64,000 nt of DNA from contig NZ_BDAI01000010.1 in the NCBI RefSeq assembly GCF_002091755.1, positions 134,457 through 198,456 on the forward strand. The letters are read 5' to 3'. A model generated the notes under the pieces. It was given only the letters and a program-made list of their open reading frames with translations. It did not search any database and had not been told where the DNA came from. The position numbers and the translations under genes are program-made. This DNA comes from Pseudomonas nitroreducens NBRC 12694 (GTDB lineage: Bacteria; Pseudomonadota; Gammaproteobacteria; Pseudomonadales; Pseudomonadaceae). Positions 49,279 to 56,940 of this stretch are shown here, piece after piece; the first letter of the stretch is position 1, and the number at the start of each line of letters is the position of its first letter.

Positions 49279-49983
49279 TCAGATCAACCCGGCCAGCTTC
49301 AACCAATGACGATAGAACCCTTCCGCCACCTGGTTCATCGCCGCCACTCGCTGCGGCAGACCGTCGAGCATGACTGCTGCGCTTTCCTGGCTCGGCTGAC
49401 TGGGATCGAGGTATTCCGGGAAACCGTTGACCCAATCGCTCACCAGTTCCTCGGTCATTTCCGGGTGGCCCTGCAGGCCGAGGATGCGATCGCCATAGCT
49501 GAAGCCCTGGTTCTCGCACCAGGGGCTGGACAGCAGGCGCGTGGCGCCTTCGGGGATGTCGAAGGTATCGCCGTGCCACTGGTAGATCGGGAATTCGTCG
49601 GGCAGGTGCGCCAGCCACGGGCTCTGGCCTTCCTGGCGGCGCATCGGCTGCCAGCCCAGTTCGGTGTACGGCAGGCGACGGATGTCCGCGCCCAGCGCCT
49701 TGGCCAGCAACTGGCCGCCCAGGCAGTGGCCGATCATCGGTACGTCGCGCTCGATGAAGCGGCGGATTGCTGCGATCTCGTCGCGCAGCCATGGCAGGTC
49801 GTCGTTCACGCTCATCGGCCCGCCCATGATGGCGACGGCCCTGGGCCGTTCCAGGTCGTAGCCTTGCAACTCGCCCAGGTCGGCACGGCGGACGTCGAAC
49901 GGCAATTGCAGACGGTCGAGCACCACGCCCAGATGGCCGGGCGGGCAGAAATCGACGTGGGTCAGGATCAGGATATCGGTCAT
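49279..49983 (-). CDS. Type 1 glutamine amidotransferase (class I GATase), second family member
   Basis: 234-aa class I amidotransferase domain with nucleophile Cys87 in GHCLGGQLLAKALG and His173/Glu175 in GHPEM. Its location next to the polyamine-type operon is compatible with hydrolysis of a gamma-glutamyl amine, but this is only context. ATG 49983 is chosen over a GTG two codons earlier because GGAGGTGA is correctly spaced for it. It converges on patD. Confidence 0.85.
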   Translation of the reverse strand: MTDILILTHVDFCPPGHLGVVLDRLQLPFDVRRADLGELQGYDLERPRAVAIMGGPMSVNDDLPWLRDEIAAIRRFIERDVPMIGHCLGGQLLAKALGADIRRLPYTELGWQPMRRQEGQSPWLAHLPDEFPIYQWHGDTFDIPEGATRLLSSPWCENQGFSYGDRILGLQGHPEMTEELVSDWVNGFPEYLDPSQPSQESAAVMLDGLPQRVAAMNQVAEGFYRHWLKLAGLI

Positions 49984-50170
49984 GGTCACCTCCGCGCGGC
50001 AGTCTGCCGCATCGGTGGCGCCGGGGGAACCGGGCGTGTCCGCAAGGTCCTTCTTGCATCGCCGCCTTTGCCGACGTGAAGAAGCGCGCCGTCACTGCTG
50101 GCGACGGCGCGCTGTCTGGTTTCGCGGGTAGAAGATCGGCCGCCATGAAAGGCGGCTCAACGACGTGCTG

Positions 50171-50509
50171 CTAGCGCAGGGAAGTGACCTCCTGGGTCAC
50201 GCCCCATCCATCGAGAATACCGCCCAGTGGCACCACGACCTCCTCAAGATCGTGTTCGAAATCACCGATGGCGGCGTGGGTGGCGAACATCACCTTGCTG
50301 ATCTGCAGGCTCCAGCCGCCGTCATCGCGGGCCTCGACCTGGGTTCTCAGCGATTCGCCGCGAAACTGCCGGGCAGCTTTGCGGGCGTTCTGTTCATCGG
50401 AAAAGATGGCGAAAAAGTCGATGGGATGAATGCGTGCGAAATCGAAGCCACCTTCCTTCATCCGGCGCAACACGTTGACGCTGATATCCTCCGAGAGGGG
50501 CTTTTCCAT
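50171..50509 (-). CDS. RraB-like ribonuclease E inhibitor family protein
   Basis: 112-aa cytoplasmic protein that fits the RraB family (regulator of RNase E activity B) by its pattern: HPIDFFAIFSDEQNARKAARQF followed by VMFATHAAIGDFEHDLEEVVVPLGGILDGWGV. In enterics RraB binds RNase E and lowers mRNA decay; many family members are uncharacterised. ATG 50509 has AGGAGG with an 8-base spacer; the GTG three codons earlier lies on that site and is rejected. Confidence 0.75.
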   Translation of the reverse strand: MEKPLSEDISVNVLRRMKEGGFDFARIHPIDFFAIFSDEQNARKAARQFRGESLRTQVEARDDGGWSLQISKVMFATHAAIGDFEHDLEEVVVPLGGILDGWGVTQEVTSLR

Positions 50510-50786
50510 GGTACGCACCTCCTGTCGAGACGTTCAGAGTGTATTCCCCGCCAACGAACGCGGCCTTGGCGGTCGCGTTCCGGGCACTTCAGTGTGCCGC
50601 CAGGAAACGTCAAATGCCGCAACGTCCCCCGAAATGGTGGCCAACTCCGCCGAACGCGCCGAGCGGCGCAACGGAAATATACCGGCCACATTTCTCAGCG
50701 TAGCGTCTCGGCGCCCGACCTGCCGCTACTTTGACGCTTTGCTCCGCTCGGCGGCGACAGGCGGCGGATGGCGCAATCCCGCGGCA

Positions 50787-51470
50787 CTAGCCGCCCAGCG
50801 CGATGCACAGGCCCGTCATGGCAACGCCAAGGGCCGTGAAGCCCAGCGCACCCGGCCAGGGGGAGTCACCGGACCAGCGGCTGAGCAGCCAGCCCAGGCC
50901 AAACAGCATGACCACGCCGATGCCCTGGGCGATGCGCAGTGCCATCAGTTCGTCCGGCACCAGCCACAACGGCAGGATCAGCGGCAGGGTGATGCCGCTC
51001 ACCAGCAGCACGATCAGCAACGCCGCCAGCCAGACAGCGGCACCGCCACCGCGCGGCTGACCGGTCCCCAGTTCCGAGGCCATCAGCCGCTGGCGCAGGT
51101 TCCAGAGCTCATCCGGGTGGAGCACTGCCACCAGCCTGGGCGGCAGGAACTCGTCGAGCCCTTCACGAAAGTCGGTGTCGCTCGAAACACCCCGCAAAGC
51201 GCGCAGCCGCCCGTGCTGGTGCACCCGCTCCACCCGCAGGCGCACCAGCAGCATCAGGGCATCCACCACGCCCCAGGCGATGTTGCAGCCCAATGCGGCG
51301 ACGACCAGGTCCTGTCGGCTCGCACCGCCACTGGCAGCAGAAATCACCGAGATGATGGTCAGGGTCATGATCACCCCGTAGGTCATCTCGCTGATCCGGT
51401 CGAACGGTGTGGTGATGTCCTGCAGCACTCGCTGCCAGACAGAGGGCTGGGGTTCGGGGATTCGCTGCAT
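50787..51470 (-). CDS. Multi-pass membrane protein, VIT1/CCC1-like
   Basis: 227-aa protein with a first helical hairpin (about 28-75; FDRISEMTYGVIMTLTIISVIS, then AALGCNIAWGVVDALMLL), a charged cytoplasmic middle, and three C-terminal helices (about 140-226). The first part is reminiscent of VIT1/CCC1-type iron/manganese transporters, but the resemblance is limited. No operon partner is certain; the SDR gene lies 33 bases upstream on the same strand. Confidence 0.6.
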   Translation of the reverse strand: MQRIPEPQPSVWQRVLQDITTPFDRISEMTYGVIMTLTIISVISAASGGASRQDLVVAALGCNIAWGVVDALMLLVRLRVERVHQHGRLRALRGVSSDTDFREGLDEFLPPRLVAVLHPDELWNLRQRLMASELGTGQPRGGGAAVWLAALLIVLLVSGITLPLILPLWLVPDELMALRIAQGIGVVMLFGLGWLLSRWSGDSPWPGALGFTALGVAMTGLCIALGG

Positions 51471-51503
51471 GGGACGGCCTCCTTCGCCGCCCCTGCAGTC
51501 TAC

Positions 51504-52265
51504 TCAGGCACGGCTGAGCCAGGCCATCACCCAGCGGTTGATCGCCGGGGGCGACAGCTGACCGGACCAGTACATGGCGCGGAACATCGCGCCGATGGGT
51601 CGGTGCACGCCGCCACTCCGGGCCTGGCGCCAGGCGGCCCGAGCGATGTCTTCGGCGACCAGGGTGACGCCCAGGCGGCGCAATACCGGGGGCTCGAAGG
51701 TCTGGCTGGCGACCATCGGCGTGCGCACGAACGGCGGCATCAGGTCGGCGACGCGGATGCCGAGCTCGCGCCACTCCAGCTCCAGCGCCTCGGTCAGCCC
51801 ACGGATGGCAAACTTCGAGGCCGAATAACTGGCCATCTGCGGCACGCCATACAGCCCAGAAGCCGAGCCCATGTTCAGCACCTGTGCACCCGGCGTGCGC
51901 TTGAGGTACGGCAGCGCGGCATAGCAACAGTTGAGTACGCCCTGCACATTGATGGCGATGATGCGGTTGTGCTCGGCGAGGCTGATGTCCTCGAAACGCC
52001 CGAAGCGCAGGATGCCCGCGCAGTTGAACAGCAGGCGCAGGTGGCCGCCGTTGGCTTCGGCGAACGCGTTCACCGCCGCCGTTACGGCCTCGGCATCGGT
52101 AACGTCCAGCGCCCTTTGCCAGGCGCCATCCAGTTCGGCGGCGAGGTTCTCCAGCGGCTCGGGATTGAGGTCGATCAGACCGACGCGCCAGCCATTGCGG
52201 TGGAAGAGCTTCGCGGTAGCGGCGCCGATGCCGGAGGCGGCACCGCTGATCAGGATGGAATTCAT
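51504..52265 (-). CDS. Short-chain dehydrogenase/reductase
   Basis: 253-aa NAD(P)-dependent oxidoreductase of the classical SDR type: cofactor motif SGAASGIG (7-14), NCAG (81-84) and catalytic Ser134, Tyr147, Lys151 (YSASK). Third gene of a minus-strand operon with a Baeyer-Villiger monooxygenase and an alpha/beta hydrolase. Its ATG overlaps the hydrolase stop by four bases. A natural role is to oxidise an alcohol to the ketone that the monooxygenase uses (inference). Confidence 0.9.
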   Translation of the reverse strand: MNSILISGAASGIGAATAKLFHRNGWRVGLIDLNPEPLENLAAELDGAWQRALDVTDAEAVTAAVNAFAEANGGHLRLLFNCAGILRFGRFEDISLAEHNRIIAINVQGVLNCCYAALPYLKRTPGAQVLNMGSASGLYGVPQMASYSASKFAIRGLTEALELEWRELGIRVADLMPPFVRTPMVASQTFEPPVLRRLGVTLVAEDIARAAWRQARSGGVHRPIGAMFRAMYWSGQLSPPAINRWVMAWLSRA

Positions 52266-53209
52266 CGGCGTGCTCCCTGCAGATGGCCGGCGAGATAGTT
52301 GGCAACGTCCTGCAGCGCCCGGTCGGCCACGTCCAGCAGGCCGGCGTGAGCCTGGAACACATGCCAGCAGCCGGGGAAACGTTGCAGGCTGACGCTCACG
52401 CCATGCCGCCGCGCCGCGTCGGCGAAGCGCAGGCTGTCGTTGCGCAGCACTTCATCCTCGCCGACCTGGATCAGCAACGGCGGCAAGCCGGTGAGATCAG
52501 CATGCAGCGGCGACAGTTGTGCGTCCGCGCGCGGCATGCCCGGCGGGCAGAACATCTCCATGGCGCTGTCCATCCAGGCGCGGGTGATCAGCGGATCGCC
52601 GGCCGTTGGCGCGTGCAGATGCTCGGCGGAGAGATCGGTCACCGGCGAGAAGGTCACCAGCGCGCCCGGCACCGGCAGCCCCTGCTTCTTCGCCTCCAGC
52701 GCCAGTTGCAGGGTCAGGTGGCCCCCCGCGGAATCCCCGGCGACGGCGATGGCGGATGCCGGGATGCCTTTGTCCAGCAAGGCGCGGTAGGCCGCCACCG
52801 CGTCCTCGCGCTGGGCCGGGAAACGGTGCTCCGGCGCCAGGCGGTAATCGATCACCCACACCTCGGCCTGGCAGCGCCGCGCCAGGTTGGCGGTGATCGC
52901 CCGGTGGGTCGCCGGCGAGCCAACCAGATAGGCACCGCCATGCAGGTAGAGGATCACCCTGCCCTCGCCGCCCCCATCGGGACGCCAGACCTCGGCCGGG
53001 ACACCGCCCAGCGTCGTCTGCTGACGATGCACGCCGCGAGGCGTCAGGGTTGCGGCCGTCAGCCCGCGCAGCAATGCACGTTGAGCTTTCACCGGCAACT
53101 GCGGGCCCATCAACCCGCGGAACAGCAGGTTGAGCGTGCCACGCAGGGTGGCGGTCAGGAGTTTCTGGCGGGTCGACAGCGGTACCACGGGCTCAACGGA
53201 TGCAGTCAT
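52262..53209 (-). CDS. Alpha/beta hydrolase, HSL/BD-FAE-type esterase
   Basis: 315-aa hydrolase with the hormone-sensitive-lipase family motif HGGAYLVGS (oxyanion hole, 90-98) and nucleophile Ser160 in GDSAGG. Asp and His of the triad are expected in the C-terminal third (DEVLRNDS..., CWHVF). Likely cleaves the ester or lactone made by the neighbouring Baeyer-Villiger enzyme. Its ATG lies 17 bases inside the monooxygenase gene. Confidence 0.9.
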   Translation of the reverse strand: MTASVEPVVPLSTRQKLLTATLRGTLNLLFRGLMGPQLPVKAQRALLRGLTAATLTPRGVHRQQTTLGGVPAEVWRPDGGGEGRVILYLHGGAYLVGSPATHRAITANLARRCQAEVWVIDYRLAPEHRFPAQREDAVAAYRALLDKGIPASAIAVAGDSAGGHLTLQLALEAKKQGLPVPGALVTFSPVTDLSAEHLHAPTAGDPLITRAWMDSAMEMFCPPGMPRADAQLSPLHADLTGLPPLLIQVGEDEVLRNDSLRFADAARRHGVSVSLQRFPGCWHVFQAHAGLLDVADRALQDVANYLAGHLQGARR

Positions 53210-54668
53210 AGTCGGCGAACTCCGGCTGGCGGGTCTGTTGGCGGTAACGGAAGGTGAAGCCCGGCCAGTTGACGGTGTTGCGGCCGCTTTCGGTCTTGTA
53301 CCAGCTGCTGCAACCGCGCTCCCAGATGGTGTGCTGCAGGTCGTGCTGCAACTGGCGATTGAAGCCCTGCTGTACCTGCGGTTTGAGGTCTAGGTACTTC
53401 AGGCCCTCGCGCTGGATGCGCTGCAGGCAGCCGAGTACGTAGGGAAACTGGCTCTCCAGCATGTAGATGATGGAGTTGTGCCCCAGGTTGGTGTTCGGTC
53501 CGTAGAGGATGAAGAAGTTGGGGAAGCCGCTGACGCTAATGCCCTTGTACGCCTCGGCGCCGTCGCTCCAGGCCTGGTTCAGCTCGCGCCCGGCGAGGCC
53601 GGTGATGCGCATCGGCGCGAGGAACTCGGTGGCGGCAAAGCCGGTGCCGTAGATGATCGTATCCACCGGATGACGCTGGCCGTCGCGAGTGACGATGGCG
53701 TCTTCAGTAACCTCACGGATGCCGGTATCGACCAGCTTCACGTTGCTGCGCGCCAGCGCCGGGTAGTAGTCGTTGCTGATCAGGATGCGCTTGCAGCCCA
53801 TGGGGTAATCCGGCTGCAGCCGCGCGCGCAGCTGAGGGTCGGCGATGCTCTTGCGCATGTGCAGGTGAAAGCTGATCCGCATGAATTTCATCATCGGCGG
53901 GAAAACCGTGAAGGCCAGCGCCCGCGCCTCGTGCTGCACGTACTTCAGCCCACGATCCAGACGCTGCAGCCAGGGCAGGCGCGACTTGATGCGGCGCTCC
54001 CAGCCGGCGTAGGGGCGATCCGGCTTGGGAATCACGTAGGCGGCGCTGCGCTGGAACAGCAGCAACTCGGCGACTTTCGGCGCGATCTGCGGGACGAACT
54101 GGATGGCGCTGGCGCCGGTCCCGACCACGGCCACGCGTTTGCCGTCCAATGGCGTGCCATGGTCCCACTGCGCGGAATGGAAGGCCTTGCCCTGGAAGCG
54201 CTCGATCCCCGGCAGCTTCGGGATCAACGGGCGGCTCAGTTGGCCCAGGGCGCAGACCAGCGATTGCGCGCGCAGCTCTTCGCCATCTGCGCAGGTTACG
54301 CGCCACTCACCGGCGGCTTCATCGAAGTTTGCCTCGCGTACCTCGCAGTTGAAGCGGATGCGTTCGCGCAGGCGGTATTTATCGGCGCAGTGCCGCGCGT
54401 AGTCGAGGATTTCCGCCTGGGGCGCGAACTTGCGCGACCAGTCGGCCTTGGGTTCGAAGGAGAAGGAATACAGGTGCGAAGGCACGTCGCAGGCAGCGCC
54501 CGGATAGACGTTCTCGCGCCAGCAGCCGCCGACGTCGGCGGCCTTTTCGAGGATCAGGAAGTCGTCGATCCCGGCCTTTTGCAGGCGGATCGCCAACCCC
54601 AGGCCGGCGAAGCCGGCACCGATGATCAGCACGCGCGGGGCGGCCGATCGACGGGATGATGTTGTCAT
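53193..54668 (-). CDS. FAD-dependent Baeyer-Villiger-type monooxygenase
   Basis: 491-aa flavoprotein: FAD motif IIGAGFAGLG (15-24), second dinucleotide motif VVGTGASAI (181-189) for NADPH, and between them the Baeyer-Villiger fingerprint F-x-G-x-x-x-H-x-x-x-W-D at 158-169 (FQGKAFHSAQWD). It should insert oxygen next to a ketone, giving an ester or lactone. First gene of the operon; divergent from an AraC regulator that probably controls it. Substrate not readable. Confidence 0.9.
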   Translation of the reverse strand: MTTSSRRSAAPRVLIIGAGFAGLGLAIRLQKAGIDDFLILEKAADVGGCWRENVYPGAACDVPSHLYSFSFEPKADWSRKFAPQAEILDYARHCADKYRLRERIRFNCEVREANFDEAAGEWRVTCADGEELRAQSLVCALGQLSRPLIPKLPGIERFQGKAFHSAQWDHGTPLDGKRVAVVGTGASAIQFVPQIAPKVAELLLFQRSAAYVIPKPDRPYAGWERRIKSRLPWLQRLDRGLKYVQHEARALAFTVFPPMMKFMRISFHLHMRKSIADPQLRARLQPDYPMGCKRILISNDYYPALARSNVKLVDTGIREVTEDAIVTRDGQRHPVDTIIYGTGFAATEFLAPMRITGLAGRELNQAWSDGAEAYKGISVSGFPNFFILYGPNTNLGHNSIIYMLESQFPYVLGCLQRIQREGLKYLDLKPQVQQGFNRQLQHDLQHTIWERGCSSWYKTESGRNTVNWPGFTFRYRQQTRQPEFADYDCIR

Positions 54669-54764
54669 TGTTGTGCTCCCGGTTCTGATGTCCGCGCAGC
54701 GGCGGATGACAACATCCTAGTGCGACTTCCCGCCACGGGTTATGGCATAGTCGGACAGAAAATT

Positions 54765-54779
54765 GTGACTTTCGGTCAC
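54765..54779. promoter_or_regulatory. Inverted repeat in the monooxygenase/araC divergent region
   Basis: GTGAC-N5-GTCAC, 20 bases before the regulator's ATG, in the 130-base divergent promoter region. Candidate site for the regulator or another factor. Confidence 0.35.
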
Positions 54780-54798
54780 CCTGACTCCCGAGGTTTCG

Positions 54799-55815
54799 AT
54801 GCCTGCTACCCCAGCCTGCTCCCCCCGGCGCAGTGCCATCAGCGTGCAGCTCATGACCCAGTTCGGCCTCGACCATGGCATGACCCTGGAACAGTGCCTG
54901 GGCCGCACCGGACTGGACATCGGCGTGCTCGCCGATCCCGGCGCCGAGGTGGAGGCCACCCAGGAACTGGAGTTGCTGCGCAACATCAACCGGCACATCG
55001 GCCAGCGCCCCGGCATCGGGCTCAAGGCCGGCCTGCGCTACCACCTCAACGCCTACGGCATCTGGGGCTTCGCGATGCTCAGCAGCTCGACCTTCCTCAG
55101 TGCCGCGCACCTGGGCCTGCGCTACCTCGACCTGACCTATGCCTTCCACCGCATGACCCTGGAGGAACACGACGGCGAAGCGCACCTGGTGCTGGACGAC
55201 ACGTCCGTGCCGGAAGACCTGCGCGACTTCCTCATCGACCGCGACGGCGGCGGTGTGCTGCGCATCCAGCGCGACCTCACCAACCAGCCGCCGCCGATTC
55301 GCCAGGCGCTTTTCCGCCGCGAGGCGCCAGCCGACCTGCAGCCCTATATCGATGAACTGGGGGTGAAACCGCTGTTCGGCCAGACGGAAAACCGCATCGT
55401 CTTCGACAGCCACATTCTCGAAATGCCGCTGCCGGGCGCCAATCCGGAAGTGGCGCGGCGCTGCGAGGAGCAATGCCGCGCCCTGCTCGCCCGGCGCCAG
55501 GTACGCACCGGGCTTTCCGGGCAGATCCGCGACCGCCTGCTGGGCACGCCGGGGCGGCTGCCGGACATGGAGCAACTGGCGGATGAGTTGCACATGACCT
55601 CGCGCACGTTGCGGCGCCGGCTGGAAGGCGAAGGCAGCAGCTATCGCGCGCTGCTCGACGAGGTGCGCCAGGCGCTGGCCGAGGAATTGCTGGCCACGGG
55701 GGCAATTCGTCTGGAGGAAATCGCCGAGCGACTCGGCTACGGCGAGGTGTCGAACTTCATCCACGCCTTCCGTCGCTGGAAAGGCGTGACGCCGGGGCGT
55801 TTCCGCCGCCGTTAG
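54799..55815 (+). CDS. AraC-family transcriptional regulator
   Basis: 338-aa regulator with an N-terminal effector domain (about 15-200) of the 'arabinose-binding domain of AraC, N-term' type (as in OruR/ArgR-like Pseudomonas regulators) and a C-terminal double helix-turn-helix (LPDMEQLADELHMTSRTLRRRLEGEG, then RLEEIAERLGYGEVSNFIHAFRRWKGVTPGRFRR, given in part). Divergent from the Baeyer-Villiger operon, which it most probably activates in response to the substrate. Effector unknown. Confidence 0.9.
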   Translation: MPATPACSPRRSAISVQLMTQFGLDHGMTLEQCLGRTGLDIGVLADPGAEVEATQELELLRNINRHIGQRPGIGLKAGLRYHLNAYGIWGFAMLSSSTFLSAAHLGLRYLDLTYAFHRMTLEEHDGEAHLVLDDTSVPEDLRDFLIDRDGGGVLRIQRDLTNQPPPIRQALFRREAPADLQPYIDELGVKPLFGQTENRIVFDSHILEMPLPGANPEVARRCEEQCRALLARRQVRTGLSGQIRDRLLGTPGRLPDMEQLADELHMTSRTLRRRLEGEGSSYRALLDEVRQALAEELLATGAIRLEEIAERLGYGEVSNFIHAFRRWKGVTPGRFRRR

Positions 55816-55955
55816 AAAATCTGCTGACGATCTTGCGAGCAGAGCCGTGGTAGGCGGAGAACGCCCGAAGAGCGGAGTTTACGTTCTGTAAATGAGCATC
55901 TGAGGGCGCTTTCCAACGCCCTACGGCCGACGCGCAGCAGATCGTAGACGGTTTT
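55816..55955. repeat. Intergenic imperfect palindrome of about 130 bp
   Basis: Left arm (55820-55847) and right arm (55932-55955) share a CTGCTGACGATCT / ACGATCTGCTGC-type sequence in opposite orientation. Inner arms are GTAGGCGGAGAACG and GCGCTTTCCAACGCCCTAC. It looks like a dispersed intergenic element and may terminate the araC and TauE-type transcripts. Confidence 0.5.
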
Positions 55956-56741
55956 TTAGAAGACCAGCTTGTAGCCGATCATTGCCAGCATGATCGCCAG
56001 GCACGGGCGCAGCACGCCGTCCGGAATACGCCCGGCCAGGTGGCTGCCGAAGTAGATGCCCGGCAGCGAGCCGATCAGCAGGTAGCCCAGCAGGCCCCAG
56101 TCCATGTTGCCCATGCTGGCATGGCCGAGGCCGGCGACCAGGGTCAGGGGCACAGCGTGGGCGATCTCGGTGCCCACCAGACGGCGGGTGGCGAGGAAGG
56201 GATAGAGGATGAACAGCGCCACCGTACCCAGGGCGCCGGCGCCGATGGACGTCAGCGCGACCATGCCGCCGAGGATGGCGCCGGTGATCACGGTCAGGGT
56301 ATTCAGCCGGGGGCCGCTGAAGTGGAAGCTGTCCCCGGCGTGACGCTGGGCGAAGGCCAGCACCTGCTTCTTGAACAGCACGGCCAGCGCAGTGAGCAGC
56401 AGCACGACGCCCAGGGCGTTCTTGATCACCGCGTTCATGGCCGCGGTGTCGGTATGCAGGCTGTGCAGGAACAGCAACGTCAACGCGGCAGCCGGGACGC
56501 TGCCCAGGGCCAGCCAGCCGGTGATGCGCCAGTCGATGTTGTCGTTCTTGCGGTGAACCAGGACGCCGCCGGACTTGGTGATAGCGGCATAGAGCAGGTC
56601 GGTGCCTACCGCGGCGGCAGGGTTGATACCGAACCAGAGCAGGATGGGCGTCATCAGCGAACCGCCACCGACACCGGTCATCCCAACGATAAAGCCTACG
56701 ACAAGACCCGCGACTACAAACCCGATATTGCCGAAATCCAT
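55956..56741 (-). CDS. Sulfite exporter TauE/SafE family permease
   Basis: 261-aa inner-membrane protein with about eight helices in two repeats. Each starts with a glycine-rich motif: GMTGVGGGSLMTPILL near 20-35 and GGMVALTSIGAGALGTVAL near 158-176. TauE/SafE proteins export small anions or organosulfur compounds (sulfite, sulfoacetate); specificity is unknown. Single gene in the minus direction. Confidence 0.88.
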   Translation of the reverse strand: MDFGNIGFVVAGLVVGFIVGMTGVGGGSLMTPILLWFGINPAAAVGTDLLYAAITKSGGVLVHRKNDNIDWRITGWLALGSVPAAALTLLFLHSLHTDTAAMNAVIKNALGVVLLLTALAVLFKKQVLAFAQRHAGDSFHFSGPRLNTLTVITGAILGGMVALTSIGAGALGTVALFILYPFLATRRLVGTEIAHAVPLTLVAGLGHASMGNMDWGLLGYLLIGSLPGIYFGSHLAGRIPDGVLRPCLAIMLAMIGYKLVF

Positions 56742-56900
56742 CTACGCGTCCTGACTGGCGAAACTGATCACCTCGTGGTGTGGCCGGGAGGATACTGACT
56801 TTTCTTATAATCCTTTAGACCGATGTGGTCTTACTTTATAACTTCCTCGTGTTACCGCATGGCACCCTCGCTCCAATAAAAGGCAAAACCCTTGCCCATG

Positions 56901-56926
56901 AAAAAAGGGCCCGAAGGCCCCTTTTC
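56901..56926 (-). terminator. Terminator of the LtaS-like gene
   Basis: On the minus strand: AAAAGGGGCC-TTCG-GGCCCTTTTTT, an almost perfect stem with one bulged base, a UUCG-type stable loop and a T6 tail, 15 bases after the stop. Confidence 0.85.
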
Positions 56927-56940
56927 ACTGAACTACCTCA

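Noticed and set aside
50430..52298. 622-codon plus-strand frame across the membrane-protein and SDR genes
   Set aside because: Crosses several real minus-strand genes and their gaps, low complexity, no start signal.
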